DNA of 64,000 bases from Streptomyces mangrovisoli (GTDB taxonomy: Bacteria > Actinomycetota > Actinomycetes > Streptomycetales > Streptomycetaceae). Below the pieces are notes generated by a model. That model was not told the origin of the DNA, searched no databases, and saw only the letters and a program-made list of their open reading frames with translations. Below, in pieces: positions 24,525-32,184 of the stretch. Position numbers and translations under genes: made by a program. Within the stretch, counting starts at the first letter, position 1, and the number at the start of each line of letters is the position of its first letter. The stretch covers positions 124,001-188,000 of the forward strand of contig NZ_LAVA02000090.1 of the NCBI RefSeq assembly GCF_000974985.2. The letters run 5' to 3'.

Positions 24525-25126
24525 TCCCCGCCCTCGACGGCTCGTCGGTCGACGGCCCGGCCTACACCGACGTGGTGGACCTGGCCCGGCACGCTCCCAC
24601 CTGGCTCGACGACACCGTGTCGGCGTGGTCGACGTACGGTCTGGCCCTGTTCGCCGTCCTCATGGCCGTCGCCTGGTGGCGGGCCCGGCGGGCGAGCGGC
24701 GCCGCGTCGGTGACGGCCCTCGCCGTGCCGTTCGTCGTGGTCGTCGCCTACGGGGCGGACGCGGCGCTGAAGCTGCTGGTGCGCGAGGACCGACCCTGCC
24801 GCAGCCTGCGGGTGGTCACGCTGGAAGCCTGTCCGGCACCCGGCGACTGGTCCTTCCCCAGCAACCACGCGGCCGTCGCCGCCGCCGCGGCCGTCGCCCT
24901 GCTCTTCGTCTCCCGCCGCCTCGGCCGGGTCGCCCTGATCGCCGCCGGGGCGATGGCGGCCTCGCGGGTCTGGGTCGGCGCCCACTACCCCCACGACGTG
25001 CTCGCGGGAGTCCTGACCGGTGCCCTGACCGTGCTGCTCGTCATGCCGGTGGTGCGCAGGCACGCCGGGGCGCTGGCCGACCGGCTCGCCGCCACCCGGC
25101 TGCACAGGCTGCTGGCGGCGTCGTGA
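24521..25126 (+). CDS. PAP2-family phosphatase (intact active site)
   Basis: A 201-residue membrane phosphatase with about five transmembrane helices. The three PAP2 motifs are complete: KLLVREDRPCR, FPSNHAAVAAAA and SRVWVGAHYPHDVLAG, with the motif 2 and motif 3 histidines and the motif 3 aspartate in place. Such enzymes dephosphorylate undecaprenyl pyrophosphate or lipid phosphates at the outer face of the membrane. It is coupled at both ends (ATGA, GTGA). Placement beside BlaI operators suggests a cell-envelope stress role. Confidence 0.88.
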   Translation: MIPALDGSSVDGPAYTDVVDLARHAPTWLDDTVSAWSTYGLALFAVLMAVAWWRARRASGAASVTALAVPFVVVVAYGADAALKLLVREDRPCRSLRVVTLEACPAPGDWSFPSNHAAVAAAAAVALLFVSRRLGRVALIAAGAMAASRVWVGAHYPHDVLAGVLTGALTVLLVMPVVRRHAGALADRLAATRLHRLLAAS

Positions 25127-25830
25127 AACGCGGGGACGTCACCGAACTGGCCGGCAGCTGCGGCCTCGGCGCGTGGACGGCGTTCGCCGTGCTGACGATG
25201 GTCGAGGTGGGCCACGCCGGCGCGCCGCTGTTCGCCGACCACGACCTGTCGGCCTGGTCCGCCGGTCGTCGTCCGGACGTGGCGGTGGCATTCGCCCACG
25301 GGCTGACCGCCACCGCCACGGGTGTCGTCCCGTACGCCCTGGCGGCGCTCGCCGGGATCATCGCGGGCCGCACCCCGCGCCGACGCGCGCTCGCCGTCGC
25401 GCTCTGCCTGGCCTACCTCGGCACGGGCCGGCTCCTGGAGTACGCGGCGACGGCGTCGGTCGCCCGGCCGCGCCCACCGGCGGCGGGCTGGGACGCGCAT
25501 GCCTCGGGCTGGGCGTTCCCGTCCGGCCCCGCCACCACGGCGGCCCTCACCGCGGGACTGCTGATATGCGCGGTCTGCGTGCGCCGCCCACGGGGCAGGA
25601 TCCCGCTGGCCCTCGCCATCGGCGGATGGGGCGCGCTGGTCGGGCTGACCGGCGTCTACCTCGGCGTGCACTGGTTCACCGATGTCGTCGGCGGCTGGCT
25701 GTTCGCCCTCGGCTGGCTGGGCGTGTGCCTGTGCGCCGTCGTGAGGTGGCTGCCAGAGCCGTGGAACCCGGGCACGACGGAGCCGGACGCGAGGCACGCA
25801 GGAGCCGACGGCCTCCAAGCCTCCTGCTGA
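25123..25830 (+). CDS. PAP2-like membrane protein (altered motif 2)
   Basis: A 235-residue polytopic membrane protein of the PAP2 superfamily, starting at GTG 25123 in GTGA overlap with the first phosphatase. Motif 1 is ASVARPRPP, motif 2 is FPSGPATTAALTAG and motif 3 is GVYLGVHWFTDVVGGW. In motif 2 the usual PSGH histidine, the general acid, is replaced by proline; motif 1 also lacks the lysine. The motif 3 histidine and aspartate remain. It could be a weak or inactive paralogue, or a lipid-binding partner of the intact neighbour. Confidence 0.8.
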   Translation: MKRGDVTELAGSCGLGAWTAFAVLTMVEVGHAGAPLFADHDLSAWSAGRRPDVAVAFAHGLTATATGVVPYALAALAGIIAGRTPRRRALAVALCLAYLGTGRLLEYAATASVARPRPPAAGWDAHASGWAFPSGPATTAALTAGLLICAVCVRRPRGRIPLALAIGGWGALVGLTGVYLGVHWFTDVVGGWLFALGWLGVCLCAVVRWLPEPWNPGTTEPDARHAGADGLQASC

Positions 25831-25874
25831 GCAGGGAAACAGAGAACTGTCGGGGTACTAGCAAGGATCTGCCG

Positions 25875-26528
25875 GTGGCTTTCATTGTGGTGTGCGAGGA
25901 CGATCACGCCGTCCGTGACGTCCTCAAGCGCGCGCTCGAACACGACGGGCACTCGATCGCGGTCACCGCCACGGCGGACGGTCTGCTGCGGCGCCTCGAT
26001 CCGGCCCCGCACCTGATCGTCCTGGATCTCGGACTCCCGGACGCCGACGGCCGCGATGTCTGCCTGGCGCTGCGGGCACGTGGCATCGACAGCCCGGTGC
26101 TGATGCTCACCGCGCTGGACGGCGTGCATCACAAGGTGGGCGGCTTCGAGGCGGGAGCCGACGACTACCTGACGAAGCCGTTCGACATCCCCGAACTGCT
26201 GGCGCGGGTCCGCGCCCTGCTGCGCAGGACGACCGCGACGACGCCGCCGAGAGGCGTCGTCCTCGATCCGGCGAGACATGTCGTGCTCCACGGTTCGACG
26301 AGCAAGAGTCTCACGCCGACCGAGTTCCGGCTGTTGGGCAGGCTCATCGCTTCGCCGGGCGACGCGGTGCGCCGGCACGCCCTTGTCGCCGCCGGCTGGC
26401 CGCACGGCGCTCATGTCAGCGACAACACCCTCGACTCGTACGTGCGTCGGCTGCGGACCAAGCTCGGGGCGCTGGGCGTGGCCGAACGCCTCGGGACCGT
26501 CCGCGGGGTGGGCTACCGATGGGAGTGA
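25875..26528 (+). CDS. OmpR-family response regulator
   Basis: A 217-residue response regulator. The receiver has the acidic pair CEDD, the phospho-acceptor in HLIVLDLGLPDADG, the conserved MLTALDG threonine and DDYLTKPFD lysine. The C-terminal OmpR/PhoB winged helix shows KSLTPTEFRLLGRLIASPGD, SDNTLDSYVRRLRTKLG and RGVGYRWE. The GTG at 25875 has AAGG 8 bp upstream. It lies 44 bp after the PAP2 pair and overlaps the sensor kinase by 10 bp, so this is a cognate two-component system, probably in the same operon. Confidence 0.93.
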   Translation: MAFIVVCEDDHAVRDVLKRALEHDGHSIAVTATADGLLRRLDPAPHLIVLDLGLPDADGRDVCLALRARGIDSPVLMLTALDGVHHKVGGFEAGADDYLTKPFDIPELLARVRALLRRTTATTPPRGVVLDPARHVVLHGSTSKSLTPTEFRLLGRLIASPGDAVRRHALVAAGWPHGAHVSDNTLDSYVRRLRTKLGALGVAERLGTVRGVGYRWE

Positions 26529-27829
26529 CGGGCTTTCGCGAGCGGGTCGTCGCGCTCGCGGTGCTGATCGCGACGGCGGTGGTCGCGGTCCTGGTGGTGG
26601 TGTCGCACGTCTTGCTGAGCCAGGTGACCGACGCCGACGCGAGCGCTCTGGCGCACTCGCGTGCGGAGGCGGTGGCGGCGAACGTGGCCGAGCGCCACGG
26701 CCACGTCGTACTGATCGAGGGCGGCAACGAAGCGCTGGACACGGTCTCGTGGGTGTATGCCGACGGAACCCTCGTCGACGGGATCGTGCCGCACGGCGTG
26801 CTCGACCGGGTCGAGGCGCTGGCCGGCTCCGAGCGGTCCCGGACCACCACGGCCGGACGGTACCTTCTGCATGCCGAGCCGGTCCGGCTGGCGGGCCACC
26901 GCGTCGTGGCGGTCGTACGGGTGGATCTGACGCCGTACGAGACGTCGGAGCGGCGCAGCCTGACCCTCTCGCTCGTCCTGGGCGGCATCTCGATCCTGCT
27001 CGCGGGCGTCGTCGCGCATCTCGTGGTGCGCCGGGCGCTGCGGGTGGTGCACGAGATGGCCGCGCTCGCCGACGACTGGGGCGACCACGAACCCGGGCGC
27101 CGCTTCGACCTCGGCGTTCCCCGCGACGAGTTCGGGGAACTCGGACGAACCCTCGACCGGCTGCTCGACCGCGTGGACAACGCCCTCGCCGACGAGCGCC
27201 GGCTCACCGACGAGATCGCCCACGAGCTGCGGACGCCGCTGACGGTCCTGCGGGGCGAGGCGCAGTTGGCGCAGCTCTCCGGTCACCCGGTGACACCGGG
27301 CTCCGTGCTGACCGAGGTCGACCGCCTCGACACGGCCATCACGACGATTCTGGGGACGGCCCGGACCCGGATCGACGGCGCGACCCGCTGCGATCTCAGG
27401 GCGGCGGCGCGCCGGGCCATCGCGGGGCGCTCGGTCGAACTCGCCGTCCCGGACGACATCGACGTCGCCGTGGCGGCCGAACTCGTCGTGGCGGTGTTGT
27501 CGCCCCTGCTGGAGAACGGCTTGCGCCATACGCGTTCGCGCGTGTGGGTCACGGCGCGGGTCCGGCCCCAGGGGGTCGTCGTCGATGTCCTCGACGACGG
27601 TCCCGGGTTCGCTCCGGCGGAGGTGGACCAGGTCTTCGAGGCGGGCGTGACCAGCGGAGACGGGCACGGGCTGGGGCTGGCGGTGGTGCGGCGCCTCGCC
27701 GCGTCCGCGGGCCTGGCGGTCCGGGCGGTCGCGGACGGCCACGGCCGCGTCGAGGTGACCTTCCCCGCGCCGGAGGCGCTCGCGCAGTCAGGTTGTGTGC
27801 AGGTTGTCCGGGCCAACCTCGGCGCATGA
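26519..27829 (+). CDS. Sensor histidine kinase
   Basis: A 436-residue HisKA/HATPase kinase. Transmembrane helices near residues 10-35 and 145-167 flank an extracytoplasmic sensor of about 100 residues; a HAMP linker leads to the H-box DEIAHELRTPLTVLRGE, the N-box PLLENGLRHT, DDGPGFAPAE and GDGHGLGLAVV. It overlaps its response regulator by 10 bp and the downstream COG4705 gene by 4 bp. The sensor part has no named domain. Together with PAP2 proteins and a COG4705 protein it forms a recurrent actinomycete membrane-related operon. Confidence 0.93.
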   Translation: MGVTGFRERVVALAVLIATAVVAVLVVVSHVLLSQVTDADASALAHSRAEAVAANVAERHGHVVLIEGGNEALDTVSWVYADGTLVDGIVPHGVLDRVEALAGSERSRTTTAGRYLLHAEPVRLAGHRVVAVVRVDLTPYETSERRSLTLSLVLGGISILLAGVVAHLVVRRALRVVHEMAALADDWGDHEPGRRFDLGVPRDEFGELGRTLDRLLDRVDNALADERRLTDEIAHELRTPLTVLRGEAQLAQLSGHPVTPGSVLTEVDRLDTAITTILGTARTRIDGATRCDLRAAARRAIAGRSVELAVPDDIDVAVAAELVVAVLSPLLENGLRHTRSRVWVTARVRPQGVVVDVLDDGPGFAPAEVDQVFEAGVTSGDGHGLGLAVVRRLAASAGLAVRAVADGHGRVEVTFPAPEALAQSGCVQVVRANLGA

Positions 27830-29100
27830 CAACGACGAGCGAGGCCCGCACGCGCCGCGGCGGGCGTCTGATGCTGAACAAGGTTCCCGAGGTCACCGTC
27901 TGGTTCTGGGTGATCAAGATCCTCTGCACCACCGTCGGGGAGAGCTTCGCCGACTGGATCAACATGAAGCTGGGCGTCGGCCTGGTGAACACGGCATGGA
28001 TCTTCACCGGCGTGTTCGTGGTGGTCCTGGCCGTCCAGCTGCGGCTGAAGCGGTACGTCCCGTTCCCGTACTGGCTGACCGTGGTCGTCGTCAGTGTCAC
28101 GGGCACGCTGTACACCGACATCCTGACCGACCAGCTCAACGTGGCACTGTGGATCAGCACCGCGGTGTTCTCGGTCCTGCTCGCCGTGGTCTTCGGCGTG
28201 TGGTGGCTGCGCGAGCGGACGCTTTCGATCCACGCGGTCACGACGCCGTCGCGTGAGTCGTTCTACTGGCTCACCGTTCTCGTCACCTTCGCGCTCGGCA
28301 CCGCGACGGGCGACTGGACCCTCGAACTCACCGGCTGGAGCCCCGGCGTCTCGGTCCTGCTGCCGCTGGGCCTCATCGCGTCGGTCACGCTGTTCCGGAA
28401 GTTCGGCGCGAACCCCGTGCTGTCCTTCTGGCTCGCCTACATCCTGACCCGCCCGCTGGGCGCCAATATCGGCGACTGGCTCGCCTCCCCGAAGGTCGCC
28501 CAGCCGGGCGAACCGACCGGCCTCGCCCTGGGCACCTTCACCACCAGCCTGATCTTCCTCGGCCTGATCCTGGCCACCGTCCTCTACCTGACGGTGACGC
28601 GCTCCGACGTGACCGAGACCTACGAGGCCTCCCACACCCCGCAGGCCATCGCCGACCCGCGCAGGGAACGCGTCGCACTGGCGGGCTTCGCGCTGCTCGC
28701 CGTGGCGACCGGGGCCCTGCTGTTCTGGGCGCACGGCCGGCCGCACGTCGGACCTGCGCCGGAGGAGGACGCCACCTCCACGGTGCACCTCGCGCCCGGC
28801 GTCGCCGTACAGAAGTTCCCGTCCCCGAAGGTCGACGCGCTGCGGACGCTCGCCTCGACCGCACTGAAGGACGCGCGGTCGGGGAACGCGGCCGGGGCCC
28901 ACAAGGCCGCGCAGTCGCTGCGCGACCTCTGGGACGCCGACCAGGCCTCGCTGCAGCCGCTGGACAACACCGGCTGGACGTTCCTGGACGCACAGATGGA
29001 CCAGGTCCTGAAGACCTTCGGCATCGACCACTCGAACCCGCCGATGTCCCCGGCACACCAGGAGGCCGAACTCCGCACGCTCCTCACCGACATGAGCTGA
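27826..29100 (+). CDS. COG4705-type polytopic membrane protein
   Basis: A 424-residue protein with about nine predicted transmembrane helices in its first 320 residues. Two similar halves are visible: VPEVTVWFWVIKILCTTVGE followed by ADWINMKLG, and later YWLTVLVTFALGTATGDW and RPLGANIGDWLASP, the repeated 'T..GE/GDW' motif typical of the COG4705 'membrane-anchored' family. The C-terminal 110 residues are soluble and outside or inside the membrane, with HLAPGVAVQKFPSPKVDALR. The function of the family is unknown. Coupled to the sensor kinase by ATGA. Confidence 0.85.
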   Translation: MTTTSEARTRRGGRLMLNKVPEVTVWFWVIKILCTTVGESFADWINMKLGVGLVNTAWIFTGVFVVVLAVQLRLKRYVPFPYWLTVVVVSVTGTLYTDILTDQLNVALWISTAVFSVLLAVVFGVWWLRERTLSIHAVTTPSRESFYWLTVLVTFALGTATGDWTLELTGWSPGVSVLLPLGLIASVTLFRKFGANPVLSFWLAYILTRPLGANIGDWLASPKVAQPGEPTGLALGTFTTSLIFLGLILATVLYLTVTRSDVTETYEASHTPQAIADPRRERVALAGFALLAVATGALLFWAHGRPHVGPAPEEDATSTVHLAPGVAVQKFPSPKVDALRTLASTALKDARSGNAAGAHKAAQSLRDLWDADQASLQPLDNTGWTFLDAQMDQVLKTFGIDHSNPPMSPAHQEAELRTLLTDMS

Positions 29101-29191
29101 GGGCCCCGCCGAGCCGACGGAGACTCCCCGGCGCCTCCGAGGCCGACCGGATCGCGCTCGCCCACGATCAGCCCCCGCCCCGCCCCCGTCG

Positions 29192-30115
29192 TCAGGGAAC
29201 CAGAACCACCTTGCCGAGGTTGCGGCGGGACTCGATGATCGCGTGGGCGCGGGCCGCCTCGGCGAGCGGGATCTCGGCGAACACCCGGGGGGAGAGCGCG
29301 CCGTCGCGGTGGAGTTCCCAGAGCTCGTCGCGCCGGCGCGCGTACGTCTCCGGCTCGCCCCGGGCGACGGCCGCCATCTGGAAGCCGATGACGGAGGCGC
29401 TCCGGACGAGCAGTTCGTACGCGTCGACGGTGCCGCCGCCCGAACTGAAGGCGACCAGACGGCCGCCGGGGGCCAGGGCGCGCACCGCGGGCCCGAGGAC
29501 TTCGCCGCCGACGCCGTCGAGGACGACATCGACCGGATCGCCCCAGGACGCGTCGTCGTACCGTACGACCTCGTCGGCCCCGAGCGCGCGGACGTACGCC
29601 TCCTTGGCGGCGCTGCCGACGGCCGCGACCACGCGGGAGGCGCCGTCCGCCTTCGCGTACTGCACGGCGAGGGTGCCGACCGCGCTGGCCGCGGCGGTGA
29701 CCAGCACGGCGTCGCCTGGGCGGGGGCGCCCCGCCGCGTAGGCGCTGAGCGCCACCAGGCCGCTGCGGACGAGGGCCACGGCGTCGACGGCACTCGCCCG
29801 GTCGGGAACGGCCGAGGCCATCGCCTGGTGGACGACGGCCAGTTCGGCGTATCCGTGGGAGAAGCAGAGCCCGGTGACGCGGTCCCCCACGGCGAATCCG
29901 GTGACACCGTCGCCCAGGGCGACGACGGTGCCCGCCACCTCGCCGCCCAGCGACACGGGCGCGACCGCCTCCCGCACCTTCCGTACGAGCGGGAGCGTGA
30001 CCCCGATCGCCTCGGTGCGCACGAGCAGCTCACCGGGGCCGGGGTCCGGGACGGGGGCCTCCTCGATGACGAGGGCTTCGGGGCCGCCATCGGGCTGGTG
30101 CCGGACGCGACGCAT
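29192..30115 (-). CDS. Zinc-binding-type quinone oxidoreductase (MDR family)
   Basis: A 307-residue NADPH-dependent medium-chain reductase of the quinone oxidoreductase type: GPEALVIEEAPVPDPGPGEL, GGEVAGTVVALGDGVTGFAVGDRV, the nucleotide-binding VLVTAAASAVGTLAVQYAK and VDVVLDGVGGEVLGPAVRAL. No zinc-ligating cysteines are present, as expected for quinone reductases. The ATG at 30115 has GGAGGT 4 bp before it. It is divergent from a MarR gene, with two related dyads between them, a standard arrangement for a MarR-regulated electrophile or quinone response. Confidence 0.9.
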   Translation of the reverse strand: MRRVRHQPDGGPEALVIEEAPVPDPGPGELLVRTEAIGVTLPLVRKVREAVAPVSLGGEVAGTVVALGDGVTGFAVGDRVTGLCFSHGYAELAVVHQAMASAVPDRASAVDAVALVRSGLVALSAYAAGRPRPGDAVLVTAAASAVGTLAVQYAKADGASRVVAAVGSAAKEAYVRALGADEVVRYDDASWGDPVDVVLDGVGGEVLGPAVRALAPGGRLVAFSSGGGTVDAYELLVRSASVIGFQMAAVARGEPETYARRRDELWELHRDGALSPRVFAEIPLAEAARAHAIIESRRNLGKVVLVP

Positions 30116-30149
30116 GAACACCTCCAGGTGGGACACGAGGAATGGAATC

Positions 30150-30204
30150 ATTGGGAGTTCCAACGGATGCCAGCGTAGCGCCGAACCATTGGGAAGCCCA
30201 ATGG
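30150..30204. promoter_or_regulatory. MarR operators between oxidoreductase and marR
   Basis: CCATTGGGAAGCCCAATGG (30186-30204) is a perfect 8-bp-arm inverted repeat around 3 bp, 22 bp before the MarR start. A degenerate copy, ATTGGGAGTTCCAAC (30150-30164), lies 35 bp upstream of the oxidoreductase start. One site per promoter is what a bidirectional MarR repressor would need. Confidence 0.7.
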
Positions 30205-30225
30205 TTTCTGGGATAGCCTGCACCC

Positions 30226-30669
30226 ATGACCCGCGCCGAACCCTCGCGCGCCCTGACGCACATCCAGTCCCTGCCGAGCTGGCTCGCCGGCCGGGTGGCG
30301 GCGCGCGGCCGCGACCTGGTCGCCCACGCGATCGCCGAGGAGGGACTGAAGCTGACCCATCACGCCGTCCTTGCCGCGGTGTGCGAACACGGCCCCGTCG
30401 CCCAGGCGGACCTCGTGCGCCGACTGGGCTTCGACCCGAAGGACGTGGTCCTCCTGGTCAACCACCTGGAGAACGCCGGACTCGCCGTGCGCGCGCCCGA
30501 CCCACGGGACCGCCGAAAGAACGCGGTGACCATCACGCCCGCGGGTGTACGGACCCTGCAACGGTGCGCGGAGCTGGCCGAGCGCGCCAACGCCGAGCTG
30601 CTGGCACCGCTCAGCGAGACGGAGGGCCGGCAGCTGATGGAGCTGATGAACCGGGTGTACGAGGCCTGA
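30226..30669 (+). CDS. MarR-family transcriptional regulator
   Basis: A 147-residue MarR protein: LKLTHHAVLAAVCEHGPVAQADLVRRLGFDPKDVVLLVNHLENAGLAVRAPDPRDRRKNAVTITPAG in overall order, with the recognition helix at DPKDVVLLVNHLENAG and the wing at DPRDRRKN. It lies divergent to the quinone oxidoreductase with operators between. No cysteine is positioned as in OhrR-type redox sensors, so ligand binding by small aromatic or quinone compounds is more likely. Confidence 0.92.
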   Translation: MTRAEPSRALTHIQSLPSWLAGRVAARGRDLVAHAIAEEGLKLTHHAVLAAVCEHGPVAQADLVRRLGFDPKDVVLLVNHLENAGLAVRAPDPRDRRKNAVTITPAGVRTLQRCAELAERANAELLAPLSETEGRQLMELMNRVYEA

Positions 30670-30776
30670 CCGGCCTGGGCCTGTCTGGCAATTCCCCGGT
30701 CCGGCGCGACCCGCCGCGAGCCGCCGGGGCAGCGCGCGCACACGCGCCTGGCGCCCCGTCCGGCCTCGGCGGCGTC

Positions 30777-31361
30777 CTACTTGCTGACGGCGAAACGCAT
30801 CAGCGCGTGCTCGTCCCCCTGCTTGATCTTGCCCGTCGTGTTGATCACCTCGAGCTTCCAACCGGAGCCGACCCTCATCGCCTTGGCCACGGCGCAGCCG
30901 TTGTCCTGCGTGAGCAGGCTCGGCCAGATGTCGGCGACCTGCTGGGAGCTGCCGCCGGTCGCGTCGTAGACCTTGAAGCTGATGTTGCGCGCCATCTGGA
31001 AGGAACTGCCCTTCTTGAACGCGGCGGCGACGAACACGATCGACGTGATGTTGGGCGGTATGCGGCCGAACTCGACGGTCACCGTCTCGTCGTCACCGTC
31101 ACCGTGCCCGGTCTGGTTGTCACCACTGTGCAGGAGCGAGCCGTTGCCCATGGGGTCGAGCGAGTCGAGCCCTGCGAGGCGGACCGGGTCCCCGCCCTGC
31201 ATGGCGATGGCGATCAGATCGAGGTCGGTGCCCTTCTTGCGACGCAGCTTTCCCATCATCCCGCCGCTGGCACCGGCCGTGGGATCCCAGGAGACCCCGA
31301 GGGACAGGTGGGTCACTCCGTCCAGGTCCGCCGGGCCGTCTTCCTTGGTGAGCGTGATCAT
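30777..31361 (-). CDS. TerD-family calcium-binding protein
   Basis: A 194-residue TerD protein: LTKEDGPADLDGVTHLSLGV at the start, then the calcium site DNQTGHGDGDDE, FGRIPPNITSIVFVAAAF and SSFQMARNISFKVYDATGG, all standard. The lysine-rich insert GKLRRKKGTDLDLIAIAM is the variable loop of the family. TerD proteins are linked to tellurite resistance, stress and membrane association. It stands alone here rather than in a ter operon. Confidence 0.93.
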   Translation of the reverse strand: MITLTKEDGPADLDGVTHLSLGVSWDPTAGASGGMMGKLRRKKGTDLDLIAIAMQGGDPVRLAGLDSLDPMGNGSLLHSGDNQTGHGDGDDETVTVEFGRIPPNITSIVFVAAAFKKGSSFQMARNISFKVYDATGGSSQQVADIWPSLLTQDNGCAVAKAMRVGSGWKLEVINTTGKIKQGDEHALMRFAVSK

Positions 31362-31684
31362 ATGTGGCCGATCCTCATGTCATGGGGACTACAACACCCA
31401 AAGTGTGCCTGGCCCCCTCGCGGTCCCGGGTGACGGGTCCTCGTGAACGCACACGACCGGTGCACGCACCCGTTCCACGCACCCGCTCCGGGCGAGACTG
31501 CCGGTCGGCCCGGGCGTCTGTCGATGCCCCGGTCCACCGCAACCGGCCGGACCACGTACGCACGCCGTCGGGTGCCGTACTAGGTACAAGTACCGATGTC
31601 GGGCGGGCGCCTGTGGCACAGAGTGAGGCAGGGCCGCCGACGTGACGTGCGCGGCCCACGACCACTGCGAGCCGAGGCGGCGCC
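31362..31684. other. Intergenic region with a small palindrome
   Basis: A 323-bp gap between the divergent TerD and membrane-protein genes. No coding sequence is convincing. GGTACAAGTACC at 31583-31594 is a perfect dyad (GGTAC, 2 bp, GTACC) overlapping a further GTAC half-site at 31577, about 90 bp before the membrane-protein start. Confidence 0.3.
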
Positions 31685-32131
31685 ATGAACTCCCCGAACC
31701 CGAACCCTCCTTCTCTCCCTCCCGGCTTCGGGTCCCCTCCGCTCCAGCCCGGCTTCGGACCTCCCGCGCCTCAGCCCGGGTTCGGGCCGCCGCTGCCGCT
31801 TCGGCGGTCGCCGGCCGAGGTGACGTTCGCCGTGGTGTCGGGGCTGCTGCTGGGGGCGTCCGCCCTCCTCAACGGGGCACTGCTCTTCCTGTTCTGCTTT
31901 CTCGGCGACGGCTGCGGGAACACGGACCACCCCCCGGCCTGCGACAGCGACGGCTGGGCGAGTGTGGCCTTCTTCGGTCCCTGGGTCTCGCTGGCGGTGG
32001 CCGGGACCGTCATGGCCCTCTGCCTTCGCTGGGCCCAGCGGCGGGGCCGTACACCATGGCTGGCCCTCCTCTCGGCCGCGCTCGTCCACGGCACCGGGCT
32101 GTGCCTCGTCTTCTACAGCTTCTGGGGATAG
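31685..32131 (+). CDS. Small membrane protein with proline-rich repeats
   Basis: A 148-residue protein. Residues 1-38 contain three copies of a PxxxPGFG(S/P)P unit (LPPGFGSPP, QPGFGPPAP, QPGFGPPLP). Two to three transmembrane helices follow: AVVSGLLLGASALLNGALLFLF, WASVAFFGPWVSLAVAGTVMAL and WLALLSAALVHGTGLCLVF. A cysteine-rich extracytoplasmic loop (CFLGDGCGNTDHPPACDSDG) joins the first two. No function is known for such proteins; the proline-rich cytoplasmic tail may bind partners. Confidence 0.75.
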   Translation: MNSPNPNPPSLPPGFGSPPLQPGFGPPAPQPGFGPPLPLRRSPAEVTFAVVSGLLLGASALLNGALLFLFCFLGDGCGNTDHPPACDSDGWASVAFFGPWVSLAVAGTVMALCLRWAQRRGRTPWLALLSAALVHGTGLCLVFYSFWG

Positions 32132-32184
32132 CCAGGGACCGGCCCGTCCGGCAGTTCAGCGGCGCAGGCAGACGAACTGGGGTG

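Noticed and set aside
30777..31361. Tellurite resistance operon
   Set aside because: A single terD-type gene without terB, terC or terZ neighbours does not support a resistance operon.
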